Below, piece by piece: positions 1-13,331 of a DNA stretch of 64,000 bases. Origin of the DNA: Chrysemys picta bellii (Eukaryota > Chordata > Testudines > Emydidae); assembly GCF_011386835.1 (NCBI RefSeq), contig NC_088809.1:2179001-2243000 (forward strand), read 5' to 3'. The position numbers and the translations under genes were made by a program. Below the pieces are notes generated by a model that was not told the origin of the DNA, made no database searches, and saw only the letters and a list, made by a program, of their open reading frames with translations. Position 1 is the first letter of the stretch, and every line of letters begins with the position of its first letter.

Positions 1-999
1 TTAATGACAGTTAAAATCATTGGTGAATCATCCATGCTTTTGATGGGACTGAATGATGTTAAAGGTGTACCAGAACTGTGCTTTGGCCTTGGTAGTAGTG
101 ACCTGATGCAAGCATGGTTTTGGAATCCATTTATAACATGGTTGGCCAAGTCCACGTAGACAAGATAGCTGTGTACATTTTAATATGTTAAGTAAAACAC
201 AAGATAAATGCATAACAATAAGCTCATCACATGATCTCCAGCTACTGTAACCCTTATCTTCCCATACCTCTTCCCCCAACCTTTGTCAGTCACCTATTGC
301 TGTATTAGATCTAATTTAAGGCTTGTGTATGTTAGGTAATTTTGCACTGGTGTTGCTTCACTAGTGTAACCCGCTAGCAATGTAAATATGTTGTATTGGT
401 ATGCATATGTTAAATTGCACTGGTGCAGTGTATCTGTATGGCAGAGGTTGCAGCACTGTAGCTGCATTTATGCAAAAATTCCTAGTGTAGACAAACCCGT
501 AGATTAAGCTGCTTGTGGGAATTCGACATTAAAACAGATTCACTTAAAGCAAGCCTTGAAAATTTTGAGATACCTAGTAGTTAGAGGCTGGTAGGAAAGA
601 TGGAGAGGGAGTACTAATGTGGTTCATGGACAATGCCCTGTCAAGAACGCTAGCCTCCATTCCTACTCGTAGTTGTTAAAAAGGGGGAGAGAGAGAGGAT
701 TTTTACCAGGGAAATATCTTAGCAGGCTAGAACTGCCAGTCCTCTGGCTGCTGGAAGAGGAAGAAGCTATGTCTCAGAAATGGACCTGATTCTTATCAGC
801 GGTACTGCTTCCCAAAGGCTTCTAATTAGCTTTGTTGAAACTGACCACAGTCTTGTTCATTACATTCTGTTGCTGCTTGGGAAAAAAACTATGCAGGGGG
901 CTGTAGGTACTGGAACTGTCAGTGTGCAGATTCAGGAAGATATCCCTGCATAAGTTGACATTTCACTATTGTAAAGGATAGAAGACTCCCCCCACCCCC

Positions 1000-1022
1000 T
1001 TTTTTTTTTTTTTTTTTTTTTT
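1000..1022. repeat. 23-base T run
   Basis: Uninterrupted T run following a C-rich stretch; the likely remnant of a retroposon tail or simple slippage. A second T run lies near 1939-1957. Confidence 0.9.
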
Positions 1023-1069
1023 GGTAAAAGGACGATTAATTTTGGCATAAATTGAAGTCTTAGAACCCA

Positions 1070-1345
1070 CCTTAGGAATTGCCATATGGGATCAGACCTG
1101 TGGTTCATCTAGTCCAGTATTTTATCTCTAACGGTGGCCGGACCATGCTTCAGAGCAAGATGTAAGGAACCCTGCATTGAACAGATGTGGGATAATCTGC
1201 TCCCTATGAAGGTTTCATTCTAATCCCTAATGGTCAAAGATTGGTTTAAACCCTGAAGCATGAAGCCGGAGAAGGTTTTATACTTGCCTCTGGAAAGTAG
1301 GCAAGTGGATTTTTCAGATACTTAGTGGAGCACCATGAACATCTA
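1070..1345 (-). mobile_element. CR1-type LINE fragment, antisense, decayed
   Basis: The phrases near 1085-1120 (GGGATCAGACCTGTGGTTCA, then TCTAGTCCAGTATTTTAT) and the following CAGTGGCC-like and GATGCTTCAGAG-like blocks match the antisense end of CR1/L3-type LINEs common in reptiles. No coding capacity remains. Recognition is from memory of the family. Confidence 0.6.
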
Positions 1346-1882
1346 TGAGATTCTAAAGACAATAAGATACTAAAACAAAATGTAGTGAATCTAGTGTATA
1401 TTCTTAAGAGTATTTTACTATTTACTAATAGTTAACCTTTCATGGTGTTCTAATTAGCATGAGAGGCTGTGTCCACTAGACTTCTTTTCTTAAAATTTCC
1501 CACTGTGGCTTACTGCTAGTGCAGCTCTGCCAATGGCAGTGCTAGTGTAGACTGGCTCCTGACATTTCAACTGCTTTATTTCTTATGGTAGTTAAATAAC
1601 AGCAGCTGGTCTGTATTAGTGCTTGCACCACCAGTACAACTGCATCGGTGATAGCCATGAGTGAGAAATTCTAGTGTATGTAAGACTGAAGAGTGTGTGT
1701 ACAACTATAACCCCCTAGTGTGGATGCAGTTATAGCACTGCAAAGGTGCTTATATTGGAATATTTTATTCCTGTAAGGAAAGAGGAATGAACTGTACTGG
1801 TATAAGCCTTTGTTGACTTGGGCAAGATTTATTGGTCATACAGGTAGTTATACCAATATACATCCCTATGTGGACACGCTGA

Positions 1883-2005
1883 GGACTGGTCTACACTAGA
1901 CATTCAGCCAGTATAGTACTGTCAGTTAGAGTTGTGATTTTTTTTTTTTTTTTTTTGGTAAGAGTATTTCTATATTGGCAAAACCCTAGTGTAGACTAGT
2001 TATAC
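1883..2005. mobile_element. Short inverted-repeat element of the 'GTCTACACT' family
   Basis: Left end GACTGGTCTACACTAGACAT and a right end with CCCTAGTGTAGACTAG, so the termini are inverted. About a dozen other stretches in the window share these ends. Another right end occurs at 483-498. Non-autonomous; transposase class not shown by the sequence. Confidence 0.5.
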
Positions 2006-2329
2006 CAGGAAAAAATTGCTTCTGCTGGTATACTAACCTGTGAAAACTAGATGCCACAGTGGTGAATATACAGGGACATACGTGATGACTGTTTACTTCC
2101 TTTTTCATTTGGGATCATAAACTGTGATTCACCCTCTTAACAGTACTAGTAAAAAAAAAATTAACCTCATGTCTTTTTGTTTGCACTTTAATTTTAACTG
2201 CTGCTTTGCATACAATAAAGTTCTATTTGTGGAAAGTCAGAGTATCTTTATTAATTCACTCTAACCATTAAAGAATACATAGTGGGAGGCCAAGACCTAC
2301 CCTATATATAATCTAATGTACACAAGATG

Positions 2330-3105
2330 GACACTCTTTTATGAAAGCAACAGAGAGCTCCGTTGTGGCTGACTGTTAAAATGCTCTTTTAAAGCCTCCC
2401 TCAGCTGCACATCTCCGCAGTTGGCTTATCTAATAGACCTTGTGTCCGGCTGTTCACATTCAGCAGAGTGTCGCTCAACCTCGCCTTTGCATCCTGGTGG
2501 GAGCTTTTCCCCCTTCACTTCACAGATACATGCAGTACACAACATGCAGCTATAACCATTAGGTATTTTTCTCACTGAGATCTGGTCTAGTGAGTAAACA
2601 ATGCGAACAATCTACCAAAAGCACATTCAGCTGACATTCTGCACTTGCTGAGCCAGGAGTTGAATCTTTCCTTGGTGCTGTCGAGGTGGCCAGTGTATGG
2701 CTTCATGAGCCAGCAAAGCAAGGGGTAGGCTGGGTTCTCCAGAATCATTATTGGCAGTTCAACATCGCTAGGAGTAATCCGCTGGTCAGGAAAGAAAGTC
2801 CTGGCTTGCAGCTTTTTGGAAAGTCCTGTGTTCTTAGAGATGCAAGCATCAGGCACCTTCCCTGACCAGCCTACGTTGTTATCAGTGAGGCATCTGTGAT
2901 GGCCCACTAGCATTTACATAACTATAGAAAAGTAGCCCTTTCTGTTGTTGTACTCTGTGGTGTAAGGTGGTCTGGTGTCAAAATAGGGGTATGCAATGCC
3001 CCACTGCAGTTTGGGAACCCCCTTGCTGCAGTTCTATCCACTGTTCCCTGTATGTTGCTGAAAGTGACATTTCCTGGTAGCAGCAGACATTTAATGGCCT
3101 TACAC
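2330..3105 (-). pseudogene. PIF/Harbinger transposase remnant (HARBI1-like)
   Basis: The minus strand reads, across two frames, FPNCSGALHTPILTPDH (about 3050-3000), then RKGYFS, GWSGKVPDACI, KLQARTFF, DVELPIMILENPAYPLLCWL, MKPYTGHLD and ECAFGRL, followed by an IAACCVLH-like block. These are the conserved blocks of Harbinger DDE transposases, including the aspartate in the GD/EN-PAYPL region and the C-terminal E-C-A-F-G-R-L helix. At least one frameshift and several stops break it, and the N-terminal part is lost or displaced where a hAT-type end interrupts at 3106. Harbinger proteins cut and join DNA; this copy cannot. Strand and family are well supported; the exact ends are not. Confidence 0.85.
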
Positions 3106-3237
3106 CAGTGGTGGGCAACCTGCGGCCCGCGCACGTGGCCTGTCAGGGTAATCTGCTGGTGGGTCGCGAGACAGTTTGTTTACATTGACCGTCTGCAGGC
3201 ACGGCTGCCCGCAGCTCCCAGTGGCCGTGGTTCGCAA
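3106..3237 (+). mobile_element. hAT-type element, left-end fragment
   Basis: Begins CAGTGGTGGGCAACCTGCGG, a typical hAT terminal inverted repeat, and runs into a GC-rich block (CTGCAGGCACGGCTGCCCGC, then a CCCAGTGGCC-like core) also present in three other elements here. No matching right end is found. It sits inside the Harbinger remnant, so it inserted later. Confidence 0.7.
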
Positions 3238-3416
3238 AGGATAGTCAGCTCTATAATTCAGGAACCTAGCTATATGGACTGCTGAGAGCAGGTGGAGGTG
3301 AACCTTTCCCCAGTCATCTCACATCACCCTTGTGACTATTTCCTTGCTCATTCTTCTGCTGTAGGTTCCACCCTAATTGTTGTTAGTGAACGTTAAGGTT
3401 TTGGTTTTGACTTAAA

Positions 3417-3575
3417 GCTGGTCTACATGTAGTTATTTCTGTATAGACTATGCTAATTACGCACCTTTATACTAGTATAGCTGTGTCCACCTTAGGGGCT
3501 GTACTACTGAACTATAACACTTTCTAAACTGATATAGTGAAAACAGTACAAAACCTGTGTGTAGATCAGCCCTTA
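3417..3575. mobile_element. Short inverted-repeat element of the 'GTCTACACT' family
   Basis: Left end AGCTGGTCTACATGTAG and right end TGTGTAGATCAGCCCTTA are inverted relative to each other over about 17 bases with mismatches. Interior includes alternating TATACTAGTATAG-type motifs. No coding capacity. Confidence 0.55.
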
Positions 3576-6249
3576 AAAGCCCTGAATGGCTTAGGACCTA
3601 CCTCTTTGTGAGAATTCTTTTGCCTTGTACTATACTGCCACATCTGCATTCAGTGGAGACGCTCCGGTCAGAACCTGGGGGTGTAAAAGTCAGCAAGCTG
3701 TTTCTGTGTGGGGCTCTCAACTTTGGAACTGACACTACCCTCCATGGTTTGAAATAGCCTACATTTGTTGACTTTCACTCTATGTTGCAAGGCCCATCTG
3801 TTTATCCAGGCTTTTCGGAAGGGAGGGATGTGATAAGGGCTGGTATTTGTGGCATTGAGGTGGTGTTTGAGTTTTGATTCTATCTGTCAGCTTATTTTTT
3901 GGTTTTGAGGTGAGGGGCATCTGCTGGTTCAGTTTTTTTTCCCCTTGCATATGATTGTTGTTGTTTGTTTTTGGTTTATTTTTTAACAAATCTCCTGGCA
4001 TCCAAGGTGAGCTATACACCACCTCTGAACACTGTTACCAGCTGTGGGTGTATGAATCCATAATTGCATTGTTGTCTGAGACTCACCAGTTGTCATGCCA
4101 GCATTTCTGGTGGGAGAACACAATGGAAGGAATAGCCCTAGAACTGGGAAGTTGTGGGCTGGTGAGGGAGTCTACCCTGCAACCTCTGTTTATAATCCTT
4201 TTCCTGGGTTAGTTTCAAACAATAGATGCTTATTTGGTTGATCCTGTCACTGTAGTATGGCGCCTAACTTAATAACAAGACTGAATTTGTTTTGCCCTGT
4301 TGAGAAATAAAATGTATTATGACCTCACTGAAATATTAGTCTGACTGAAGTAGGCAGCCAGCTAAGTCAGCCAGCAGATGATTGGTTAGCTTGTACATCT
4401 GGTGGAGATGACAATTTATATTTAAATTAAAACAAAAAGATTTTAAATGATCTAGACCCATCATGCTTTTCAGTAGCGACTTCTGTAACCGGATGATTTT
4501 TTTTTTTTTTTTACCCTTTCCACCTTTCCTGCTTTTGTTTTTAGCCCTCACTTGTTGCATTTTGTTTCAAATTCGATTGTAAGATGTTCGGGGCAGGGAG
4601 CATGTTGATCCCTTTGTTTGCACAATGGCCAGCACAGTGGGGCCCAGTCCCAATTGGGGCTTTCTGACACTAACACAATATACATAATTCTAAGTAGTTT
4701 AGCATTCCACTCACATTAGTCTGTCAGTTTGAAGTTTTACATGAACTACACATCTGCTTGTGGCATGGTGTAGTCAGCTTGCTTACTTCAGCGGGAGGGA
4801 GTTCTCTCTGTCTGATGAATACAGGCAAGGTATGAAATCCTCTTTTCTACAGAAAACATACTTGTCTCTCTGGTGTATAATTTGTTTTTATGCCTACCAT
4901 TCAGGAACCTCTCAGTCGCTCATGTTGTATATTTTACAGGCCTCCTAGAAAGGTGTTCTTCAAAATAACTGTATCATGTGAAAGAAACTTTTTTCCATGG
5001 AGCCTTTAAGTAAAAGGGATTTCAAATCTGTACTAATTTAAACATGCTTAGTTTTGCTGCATCTTATTACATTTTGGTTGCAGTAAAAGCCTCTCACTTA
5101 TAAAAAACAAAATCTATAATATTTACTGCAAATAAACTGCGGTTATGATGCAATATTAAAGTTGGCTGCCTGGTAAATAATGGGTATATGCCTTTTTATT
5201 TTTCCTGTTTTATGAAGAAAGTCTGAAATATTTTTTAAAAAATTTGTTTTCTCTTAGGAATAGCATGTCTTAACTTCCCTGGTTTTGCTGGGAGATTTCT
5301 TAGAGGGCCAGACAGCTGGAGTGGGAATTTTTCTCCCAAGTGTGTCTCAAATGTTTTAGTTATACAGGTGTTAACAAAAGCAAGCAAACCAAGAGTTTTA
5401 AACGAGCCCCTTCCCCTCTCAGTTGCTCAAGTTTTTCTTTCTTTGTACTTGTGGTGTTGTGGTTATACTCATTCTCCAGTTCAGTGTCTTCCAGGAAAAT
5501 AAGAGAGGAGACAAGATCTGAATTTCTAATGTGAAAAATGAGCACCTCACTGTTCTTCCTCCCCCTCTCTGATATTTTTGTGTGAAGAAAGCTGTCTGGT
5601 TTACTTTACACAGTATGGCTTTAGTAGGAAGTAGAGAAGCACATATCTATTTTCTTTGCCATTTATGCTATTAACGTCTTAAAAATAAAAGTATATGTAA
5701 AGTTTTTCTCCTCCAGTGTATGCTGCGTATCTTATATATTGTGATGTACATCAGAGCTTAGCTGTGACTGGCGACTGGTAATGGGCACTTTACAAATACC
5801 TAGCCATTCTTTTTGTACATAGGGGTTATGTTTTTTCTTTTTAAGTATGTTTCCCCCTCTTTATGCTACTGTTTATTTGGAGGTATTTTAATAAGCACCA
5901 TGTAATGGTGCATTGTTACTCTCATGTCAATTTCTACCAGAGGACACCTTGGATATTATTTATATAAAAATCGTGGTAGTACTAACAGTGCCATTCCACC
6001 AAGATTACTGGTGGGTCCTGGCCAGATTCAGGGGAGCAGCCAAAACAAACAACCTGCCTGATGGCGAGAAGAAAATCAGCCTATGTATGTCCTAAGAAAT
6101 GTAACATAAGAATATATCTAATTTGGCTCCAGTTCTTCTTCCCATGTCTGGGAGGAGCACTATATTAGCTTAGCAGTAGTGGAGGTAGTTCTTTGGTTAT
6201 ATTTGCATATGATGTCTCTCCTGGTATAGATACTTCTGTTCTTCTAGAA

Positions 6250-6561
6250 CAGGGCTAGACAACCTATGGCACGTGTGCCGAAGGTGGCACGCGAACTGAT
6301 TTTCAGTGGCACTCACACTCCCTGGGTCCTGGCCACCAGTCCGGGGGGGCCCCTGCATTTTAATGTAATTTGAAATGAAGCTTCTTAAACATTTTAAAAA
6401 CCTTATTTACTTTACATACAACAATAGTTTAGTTATATATTATAGATTTGTAGAAAGAGACCTTCTAAAAACGTTAAATGTATTACTGGCACACGAAACC
6501 TTAAATCAGAGTGAATAAATGAAGACTCGGCACACCACTTCTGAAAGGTTGCCGACCCCTG
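6250..6561. mobile_element. 312-bp non-autonomous hAT element
   Basis: Ends CAGGGCTAGACAACC and GGTTGCCGACCCCTG are imperfect inverted repeats. An exact 8-bp duplication TTCTAGAA flanks it (6242-6249 and 6562-6569), the hallmark of hAT insertion. The interior contains GGTGGCACGCGAACTGATTT, seen in a dispersed amniote hAT family. Confidence 0.88.
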
Positions 6562-7959
6562 TTCTAGAACCAGAGTTCTTAGAACTATTGGACTAGCTTC
6601 TGTTGTCTCTTTGGATCAGATCATCCTCTAACAACTTTGCCAAATCATCTGCAAAAAGCTGTTTCTTGGAACTGTGTAAGTGGCTAGTGATTAACACTGC
6701 CAGCTTCCTGGTGCAAATTGCTGTCATTGGTAATATTAAAGAATTTTTGGTCTCTGAGAAATCATTTAGCTGTAGTAAGGGCAATTGAGTGGCAAGCAAC
6801 ATTGGAGATGATGTTCCTTCCCTGTTACTTTCAGGAACCTTAATTTGTTCTTCAATGTTCTTTACAGTTTGCCTTCAGAAAATAAATAATGTTTCATGAC
6901 ACTGAAAGTTGTATTCTCAGTTACTCTGTATCCAGCTGGGCATATGGGCTAGCTGCATGTTTTATTAGGGAGCAATTTCCCACCTTTTTCTGTTTGGTTG
7001 TCAGGGCAGCATCTCATTTTCTACCTAAAGTACCTACTTTTTCTCTTGTCATACGTCCAAAAACTTTATGAAGTGGACACCTGACATTCCCTTTTAACAG
7101 CTGGCCAATAGATTCTTTCTTAATAAAGGAAATGTTCCTTGAAACTTGCGTGTTTTTTTCTGTGTCTGTTCCTGCTTGAAAGCATGAAGCATAATCTGGT
7201 CTTCTCAACTTCCATCAGAACAGAGGCATCAAATTGCCAAGTATGAAATTATTCTTGTTATTCAGTTGCAAGGAGGATATGGTGGTGCATAAGGTGTTTC
7301 AGAACCTACGAAGAGCATTCTTTTTTGTGCATGTGAATTCAGTATTCATAAAAGGCATCAGATTGACAGCCATGGAGATTGGAATTTTATTGATCTTCAG
7401 AGCAGGTAGAGTACAGGCAGTGCTACTGCAATAATCCCCAATTTATCAACGGTACCCTTTAGAGGCAGCCTGTAGAGCGCTGCAAGGAGATCGTTCAGTC
7501 TACATGACTGTTGAATTGTCCTCTCTTCTGAGACTGCCAACAGGGGAGGCAGTTAGTGACAATTGTGATATTGGTTTTTGTGATGTGGATGCTTGTCTCC
7601 TGGGACTTGTATAGATCTCACCATACTCGTTTCACTCATGCTTCTAAACAGCTGGATCTCAAACAACTTTTGGTCACACTCACTTGGGCTGAATTTAGAC
7701 TCTTTCTCTAGAGATTAAAGGGTCTATATCCCATTACCACGATCACTGAGACATCCACTCCCCCATAAAGAAGATTTTAACAATCTGCCTCATGGTGCAA
7801 ATAATATTTAGGTAGAATGTAGTAGAGTTAACCATTGGTGCTGCTGCCTTTAGTGAGTGAGTGGCACTCTGCAACTGGGGAAAAAAATCAAACTTAATAA
7901 TACTTTACATGTAGATAGCACCTTTCACCCTATGATCTCAAAGCACTTTACAGATGCTG

Positions 7960-8175
7960 CAGACTGTAGTGGTGTATAGTGGTTAGAGTAAGGAACTGGG
8001 GATTAGACCTGGATTTTTATTCTCACCTTTGCCAGTGATTTGCTATGTGACATTAGACATAGCACTTCATCTCTCATTGACTTAGCTTACTGATCTGTAA
8101 AATGAGAATATCACCTAACTTCTGCAAAACACTTGTGAGATATTCAAAGGAAAGTTGCTTTATAAGGATGTGGTG
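7960..8175 (+). mobile_element. MIR-like CORE-SINE
   Basis: Order of motifs matches the MIR sense strand: GTATAGTGGTTAGAGTAAGG, a degenerate pol III B-box region, CCAGTGATTTGCTATGTGAC, the 'ACTTCATCTCTC' block, CTGATCTGTAAAATGAGAAT, then AAAACACTTGTGAGAT. Diverged and old. Confidence 0.7.
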
Positions 8176-10779
8176 GTGTTATAGATAACATTGATAAATT
8201 AACATGTAACTCCATCCCTTCATAAAATAAATATATATTCCTATTTTATAGGATAAACCAACACCTTGAAAGTCTGAAGTACACAGCAAGTCCTTTGTAG
8301 AACTGGGACTAGACCCCAGGTCTGACTTCTAGTTATCAGCTTTAATGATTGGCTAACCCTTCTGATACCACAGGAGTCCATTGTCCTCTTGGGATACTCA
8401 CATGGAGATGGAAGGGTGAGGGAGGAGTCATTTGCCATCATAGTACTTTTCTTTCCTCTCCCGACCCAGTAGAAGGCCATCAGCAGTGCCAAGTGATCCA
8501 GGAATGGAAGGATAGCAGCGGAAGGCCGGAAGAGATGTGCATTTTCTTTCCCCTCCCAGGCTTTATGAGGAGTTCTCAAAAGAAAGTGAATGTAGCTTTA
8601 AACTGCATTCACTTTTTCATGACCCATCTTTGTGCTGTGGAACCCCATTCTCTTTCATGTTGGGTTCTGGGGCAGTTGATGGTTGAGGTAGCCTGGGTAG
8701 AATAACTTCCATGCAGTTGCACTGTCCTGGAGGCAGTAGCAGGGAGCAAGAGGCCCCAGATCTGGTGTGGAGGCACATGGCATTCATATGTCTTCCAAAA
8801 TTCACATGGGTCTTTGGGGTGTAGGGGAGGAATCCTTTACCCTACCCCTCAAAAGAAGAAATTTAGGATAATTTGCCTTAAGAGTTCTTCAGCACAAGGA
8901 AGCGATCAAGTCTACATGCTTGTTTTACACTAGACTCCCCATCCCTTCTTTCTCACCATTGCTAGCTAAACTGAAGCTTCACTGGAGGTAGCTGGGAAAT
9001 TGGAAGAAAAAAGTCTCTCTTAACACAGCTAGGGTTTGGAAAACACCTTCTATACCTGTGCGAGCTGGGCTGGGATGCTAAGGTAGAAACCCTTTAGCTT
9101 TGCACAGATGTTTTCAAAACAAATTGGTGAGTTTAATTTTGCACTTGAGTAAAGATTCTCTCTCTCCAATACACTCCCCCCTCCACCCCGATGTGACTAA
9201 TTTAAAAAAAATGTTTTAATTAAATAAACTATTCCTATATCATCGCTTCTTTATTGGAATGTTTTCTGTCTAGGCTCTTACTAAAATCTGTCTTATTCTC
9301 AGAATGTCATCTGCTTTCATAAATAAAATATATTGTCATAGTAAAGGTGTTTTGTAGTTAAAATGTTGCATTCTACTTTATCCACATTTAATTTGCCTGT
9401 ATTTCAACCTCTTGTCTTCTGCCAAATTAGGTCCCAATCCTGCATATATTTGCTTACAAGTGCAACTTTACTGTCATGAGAAGTTCTATATCAGAATTCA
9501 ATTGGACTAGTCATGTGAGTAGAGTTATCTACATGCTTAAGTGTCTGCAGGATTTGTGTCCTTAGTAATCTAACAGACTATTCGGGACCTGTATATTACT
9601 TTCTGATCCCAAGGCCATAAAATTTTATGTGGAATCTACCTTTTTCTGCAGAACTGTGCTTCACAACCTCACCTTTAATTAAAAAAATAAAATAAAAAGA
9701 ACTCTGTTCCTTATACTTGTGAAAAAACAGCTGGTTCATGTTTTATTATTTAGCCAATGCAGAACTGTCTTCCTGAATCTGTGGACAACTTGAAACAATA
9801 GCTCTGAGAAGTCTGATCTCCTTCCATATCAGTGGGATATGGACTCTGAAATTGAAAGCTGGCGATTTGCATATCGGCATTAGTTATGTCACTGCTGATT
9901 ATTTAGCATACATACAATTATTTTTTTACATCCCATAATCCCAAATTGCCTCCTACTCCATCTCAGTTGCCAAAAGCCCCAGCTGCCAGAACTTTCTTGG
10001 GCCTCCCATGATAACTTCTCTGATACAGTCATGGAGAGCCAATACAAAAATCTATGGCTGGTTGAAATTTAAAAATGTGGGAGCAGCAGAAAAACTGAAT
10101 TTAGTAACAATGACCAACAGCAGGATACCGTCCTGATTGTTTTATTTTTATATTTAATTCAAGAAAACCCTCACATTTTAGAATTTAAATTAAGTTGCTG
10201 CAGAATTTCCTGCCTGCCACATCAGAGTACCACAAAATTTAGGTTTAGCTTGCGGTGGCAACCACATAGTATTGATGGTAATCATGGTAGATGTTCAAAT
10301 ACCCTGGTGAGGAGGCCATATAAATACCTGGACAGACAGACTGGATGGATGGTAATGATGCTATTAATAGTAAAGCATCCCACTTTTCATGCATTCTTTT
10401 CCCTTTACGCACAGGGAAGCTGTGCTAGGCAGTGCAGGGAAACTGGAGGATCTAAGGAAAGGGTGATATATTGCCCTTTCTGGCCTGAACCATTAGCCAA
10501 TGTTCGGTGCCTTGTCAGGTTGTGACTGTTAGGAAAAAAAATTGATGATACAAGTCAAGTATTTCTTTGATGCAGTCCTGTTTGTTTGCAAAGAATGTCC
10601 ACAAAGTCCTGTTTCCCTGAACACAATAGAAACAAACAGCAGCAGACAGTTTCCTTGCTTACAGTTTCCAAGTCTGCCCCTCCATCAAGTCCTGTGATCC
10701 AAGAAATTCTGTCCTTCTGCTCTCTCTCATGGCCACTTTCACAGTTGTTTCTCTCACTGTGTGCTGGCTTTTTTGTTGC

Positions 10780-10781
<2 letters not shown>

Positions 10782-10815
<34 letters not shown>

Positions 10816-10825
10816 CCTCCCTCTC
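10782..10825. repeat. (CT)n microsatellite
   Basis: About 16 CT units followed by impure C/T-rich sequence. Long open frames across it, encoding serine-leucine runs, are artefacts of the repeat. Confidence 0.95.
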
Positions 10826-11119
10826 TCCAGAAACAATCCCCTAGCTTCTGTGTTTGCTTTCAATCTAGGGAAACTCCTCAGACCACACAACGTCGCTCTG
10901 TTCAGGCTTTGCCATATGGTTGATTGCCTTGGGCGGCAGCTTCTGTTGTCTCCAGCTATTTTATTCCATAAAGGGGCTTACTTGCTCCTTTCATTTAGTC
11001 TGAAAGAAGGGTGGTTAGCACATCCGTCAGCTTTAACCACATCTGTGATAGTTAAAATATTGTTGTGCTGGAATGTAGTAATAGCTATTTCCTATGCAAC
11101 ATGTTCTGTTAATGTCACT

Positions 11120-11238
11120 CCAAGGCCATGTCTACACAAGAAAAATGATCCACTTCTGACAGTACTTATCAACACTGCTTCCTCTACCTGTACCCAAAAG
11201 TTGGCATTGAAAACAGTTTAAATGCTAGTATAGACACG
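11120..11238. mobile_element. Short inverted-repeat element of the 'GTCTACACT' family
   Basis: Left end AGGCCATGTCTACACAAG; right end CTAGTATAGACACG. Another left end, GGCCTGTCCACACTGGAAG, occurs at about 11806. No coding capacity. Confidence 0.5.
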
Positions 11239-12775
11239 ACAGCACTGTTTTCAGCATGTATAGAAAGGCTGATTGAAAGCACATTCAACAAGGACTCAAT
11301 CAAGCTTTCTTTAAAAGTGATGAAAACTGTTTGTCCCATCTATCCTAGCAGTGAAATACTTTTCATACCATCTGAGGGGTGGGAGAAGAGGTAGTTGCTG
11401 ACATTCATTTACTTCATTTTCTTGTTGTGTATAGGGCCAGACAGCTGCTGGACTGAGAGATTATGTTCACCACGTCTTGTGTACAAAAAGAGCATATGAA
11501 ATACAAAGGCTCCTGGTGTGTGCTATTGGAAGACAGTGATGTCTTACCATTGCAGTGTGGCAAAGGTAATAGAATTCAGGACAGTTGTGTCTATCTTAGC
11601 TAGAATTACCTTTTTCTAACTTAAAATCCTGTAAAAATTGGTTATGTATATTAGAATAACTTAAGTGCTTCCATTATAAATTTATGCCAGACAAAAGATC
11701 TTTGTACATTCGTGTGGGACACAGTTCCTTCCAACCAGGTTCTTACAGTTTGAAGAATCAGTGTAATAGAAAATAATTTTTGAAAATGTTTCCAACACAT
11801 CTTTGGCCTGTCCACACTGGAAGTTTAAAGTGTGCTAGTACATGTTTTAGTGGACATGGTGTTTAAACTTTTTTTTTTCTTAAAAAAAATCTCTCCAGTA
11901 GATTGAGGCCTTCATCTTTTGTTCCGTATTTGCAGGATAATGATTAATATACCAAAATAAGAAAAAGGCTAGCTAATCATCTCTCTGAAAACCTGCAACA
12001 CAGTTTGAAAAAACAACACAGTTGATGCATTCATTTATGTTATTTCTGAATGTGCTATGATAAATTATCTTAAACTGTCTTCTGAGTTGAGAGGAAGTTA
12101 AGCACTGACAAGCAAAAGTCTCTGATTTGATTAGTATTTTAGTGAACCTTCTGCAAGAAGAGATGATGTATTTACCGAGTATATTGCACTGAAAGTGATT
12201 TTACTCTTCAGTATTATAAGTACTTGCAGGTGTTGCTATAAAAAGAACCCGCAAGTTTTGATCATAATTTTGACTTTCATGGATGTTTCTTACCCCCATC
12301 TAATTTGCCCATCATTGTGATATTCAGACTTCAGATTTTGAAATGTAATGAATAGGGCTGTCAAGTGATCAAAAAAATTAATCACGATTAATCACACAAT
12401 TAATCGCACTGTTAAACAATAACAGAATACTATTTATTTAACTATTTTTGGATGTTTTCTACATTTTCAAATAGATTGATTTCAATTACAACACAGAATA
12501 CAAAGCGTACAGTGCTCACTTTCTATTTATTTTTGAATACAAATATTTGCACTGTAAAAAACAAAATAAATAGTATATTTCATTTCACCTGATACAAGTA
12601 CTATAGTGCAATCTCTTTATCACAAATGTTGAATTATTTACAAAAAAAACCCAACTGCATTCAAAAATAAAACGCTGTAAAACTTTAGAGCCTACAAGTC
12701 CACTCAGTCCTACTTCAGCCAATTGCTGAGACAAACAAGTTTGGTAACATTTGCAGGAGATAATGGTGCCCGTTC

Positions 12776-13154
12776 TCATGGCACTGTTGTAACTGGCTTC
12801 GCAAGATACTTACATGCCAGCTGTGCTAAAGATTCATATGTCCCTTCATGCTTCAGCCACCATTCCAGAGGATATGATGGGTTCTGCTCGATAACAATCC
12901 AGAGCAGAGTGGACCGATGCATGTTTATTTTCATCATCTGAGTCAGATGCCACCAGTAGAAGGCTGACTTTTTTTGGTGGTTCGAGTTCTGTAGTTTCCA
13001 CATTGGACTGTTGCTCTTTTACGACTTCTGAAAGCATGCTCCACACCTTGTCCCTCTCAGATTTTGGACGGCACTTCAGATTCTTAAACCTTGCGTTGAG
13101 TGCTGTATCTATTTTTAGAAATCTCACATTGGTACCTTCTTTGCGTTTTGTCAA
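12776..13154 (-). pseudogene. hAT transposase C-terminal remnant, minus-strand copy
   Basis: Two minus-strand frames contribute. One reads ALNARFKNLKCRPKSERDKV and then a Ser/Asp/Glu-rich stretch at 13154-12900. The other reads EWWLKHEGTYESLAQLACKY then LAKPVTTVP near 12860-12776. The second is the start of the hAT C-terminal dimerisation domain (W-W-K-H..., L-A...A-x-K-Y-L). Frameshift and stops; the element is dead. Confidence 0.78.
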
Positions 13155-13331
13155 ATCTGCAGTAACAGTGTTGGTAAATCAAACATGTGCTGGGTCATCA
13201 TCCGAGACTGCTATACCATGAAATATATGGCAGAATGCAGGTAAAACAAGGAAGGGGACATACAGTTCTCCTCCAAGGAGTTTAGTAACAAACTTAATTA
13301 GCGCACTATTTTTTTAACGAACATCATCAGC

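Noticed and set aside
8241..8705. Overlapping frames of 112 and 118 codons on opposite strands
   Set aside because: No recognisable domain, no flanking splice signals that fit, and neither has protein-like conservation blocks visible by eye.
10586..11221. 211-codon open frame on the + strand
   Set aside because: Runs through a (CT)n microsatellite; the serine-leucine stretch is the repeat in translation. No splice structure or domain.
12370..12410. Repeated ATTAATC motifs as a CRISPR-like or regulatory array
   Set aside because: They are subterminal repeats of the hAT element, with no uniform spacers.
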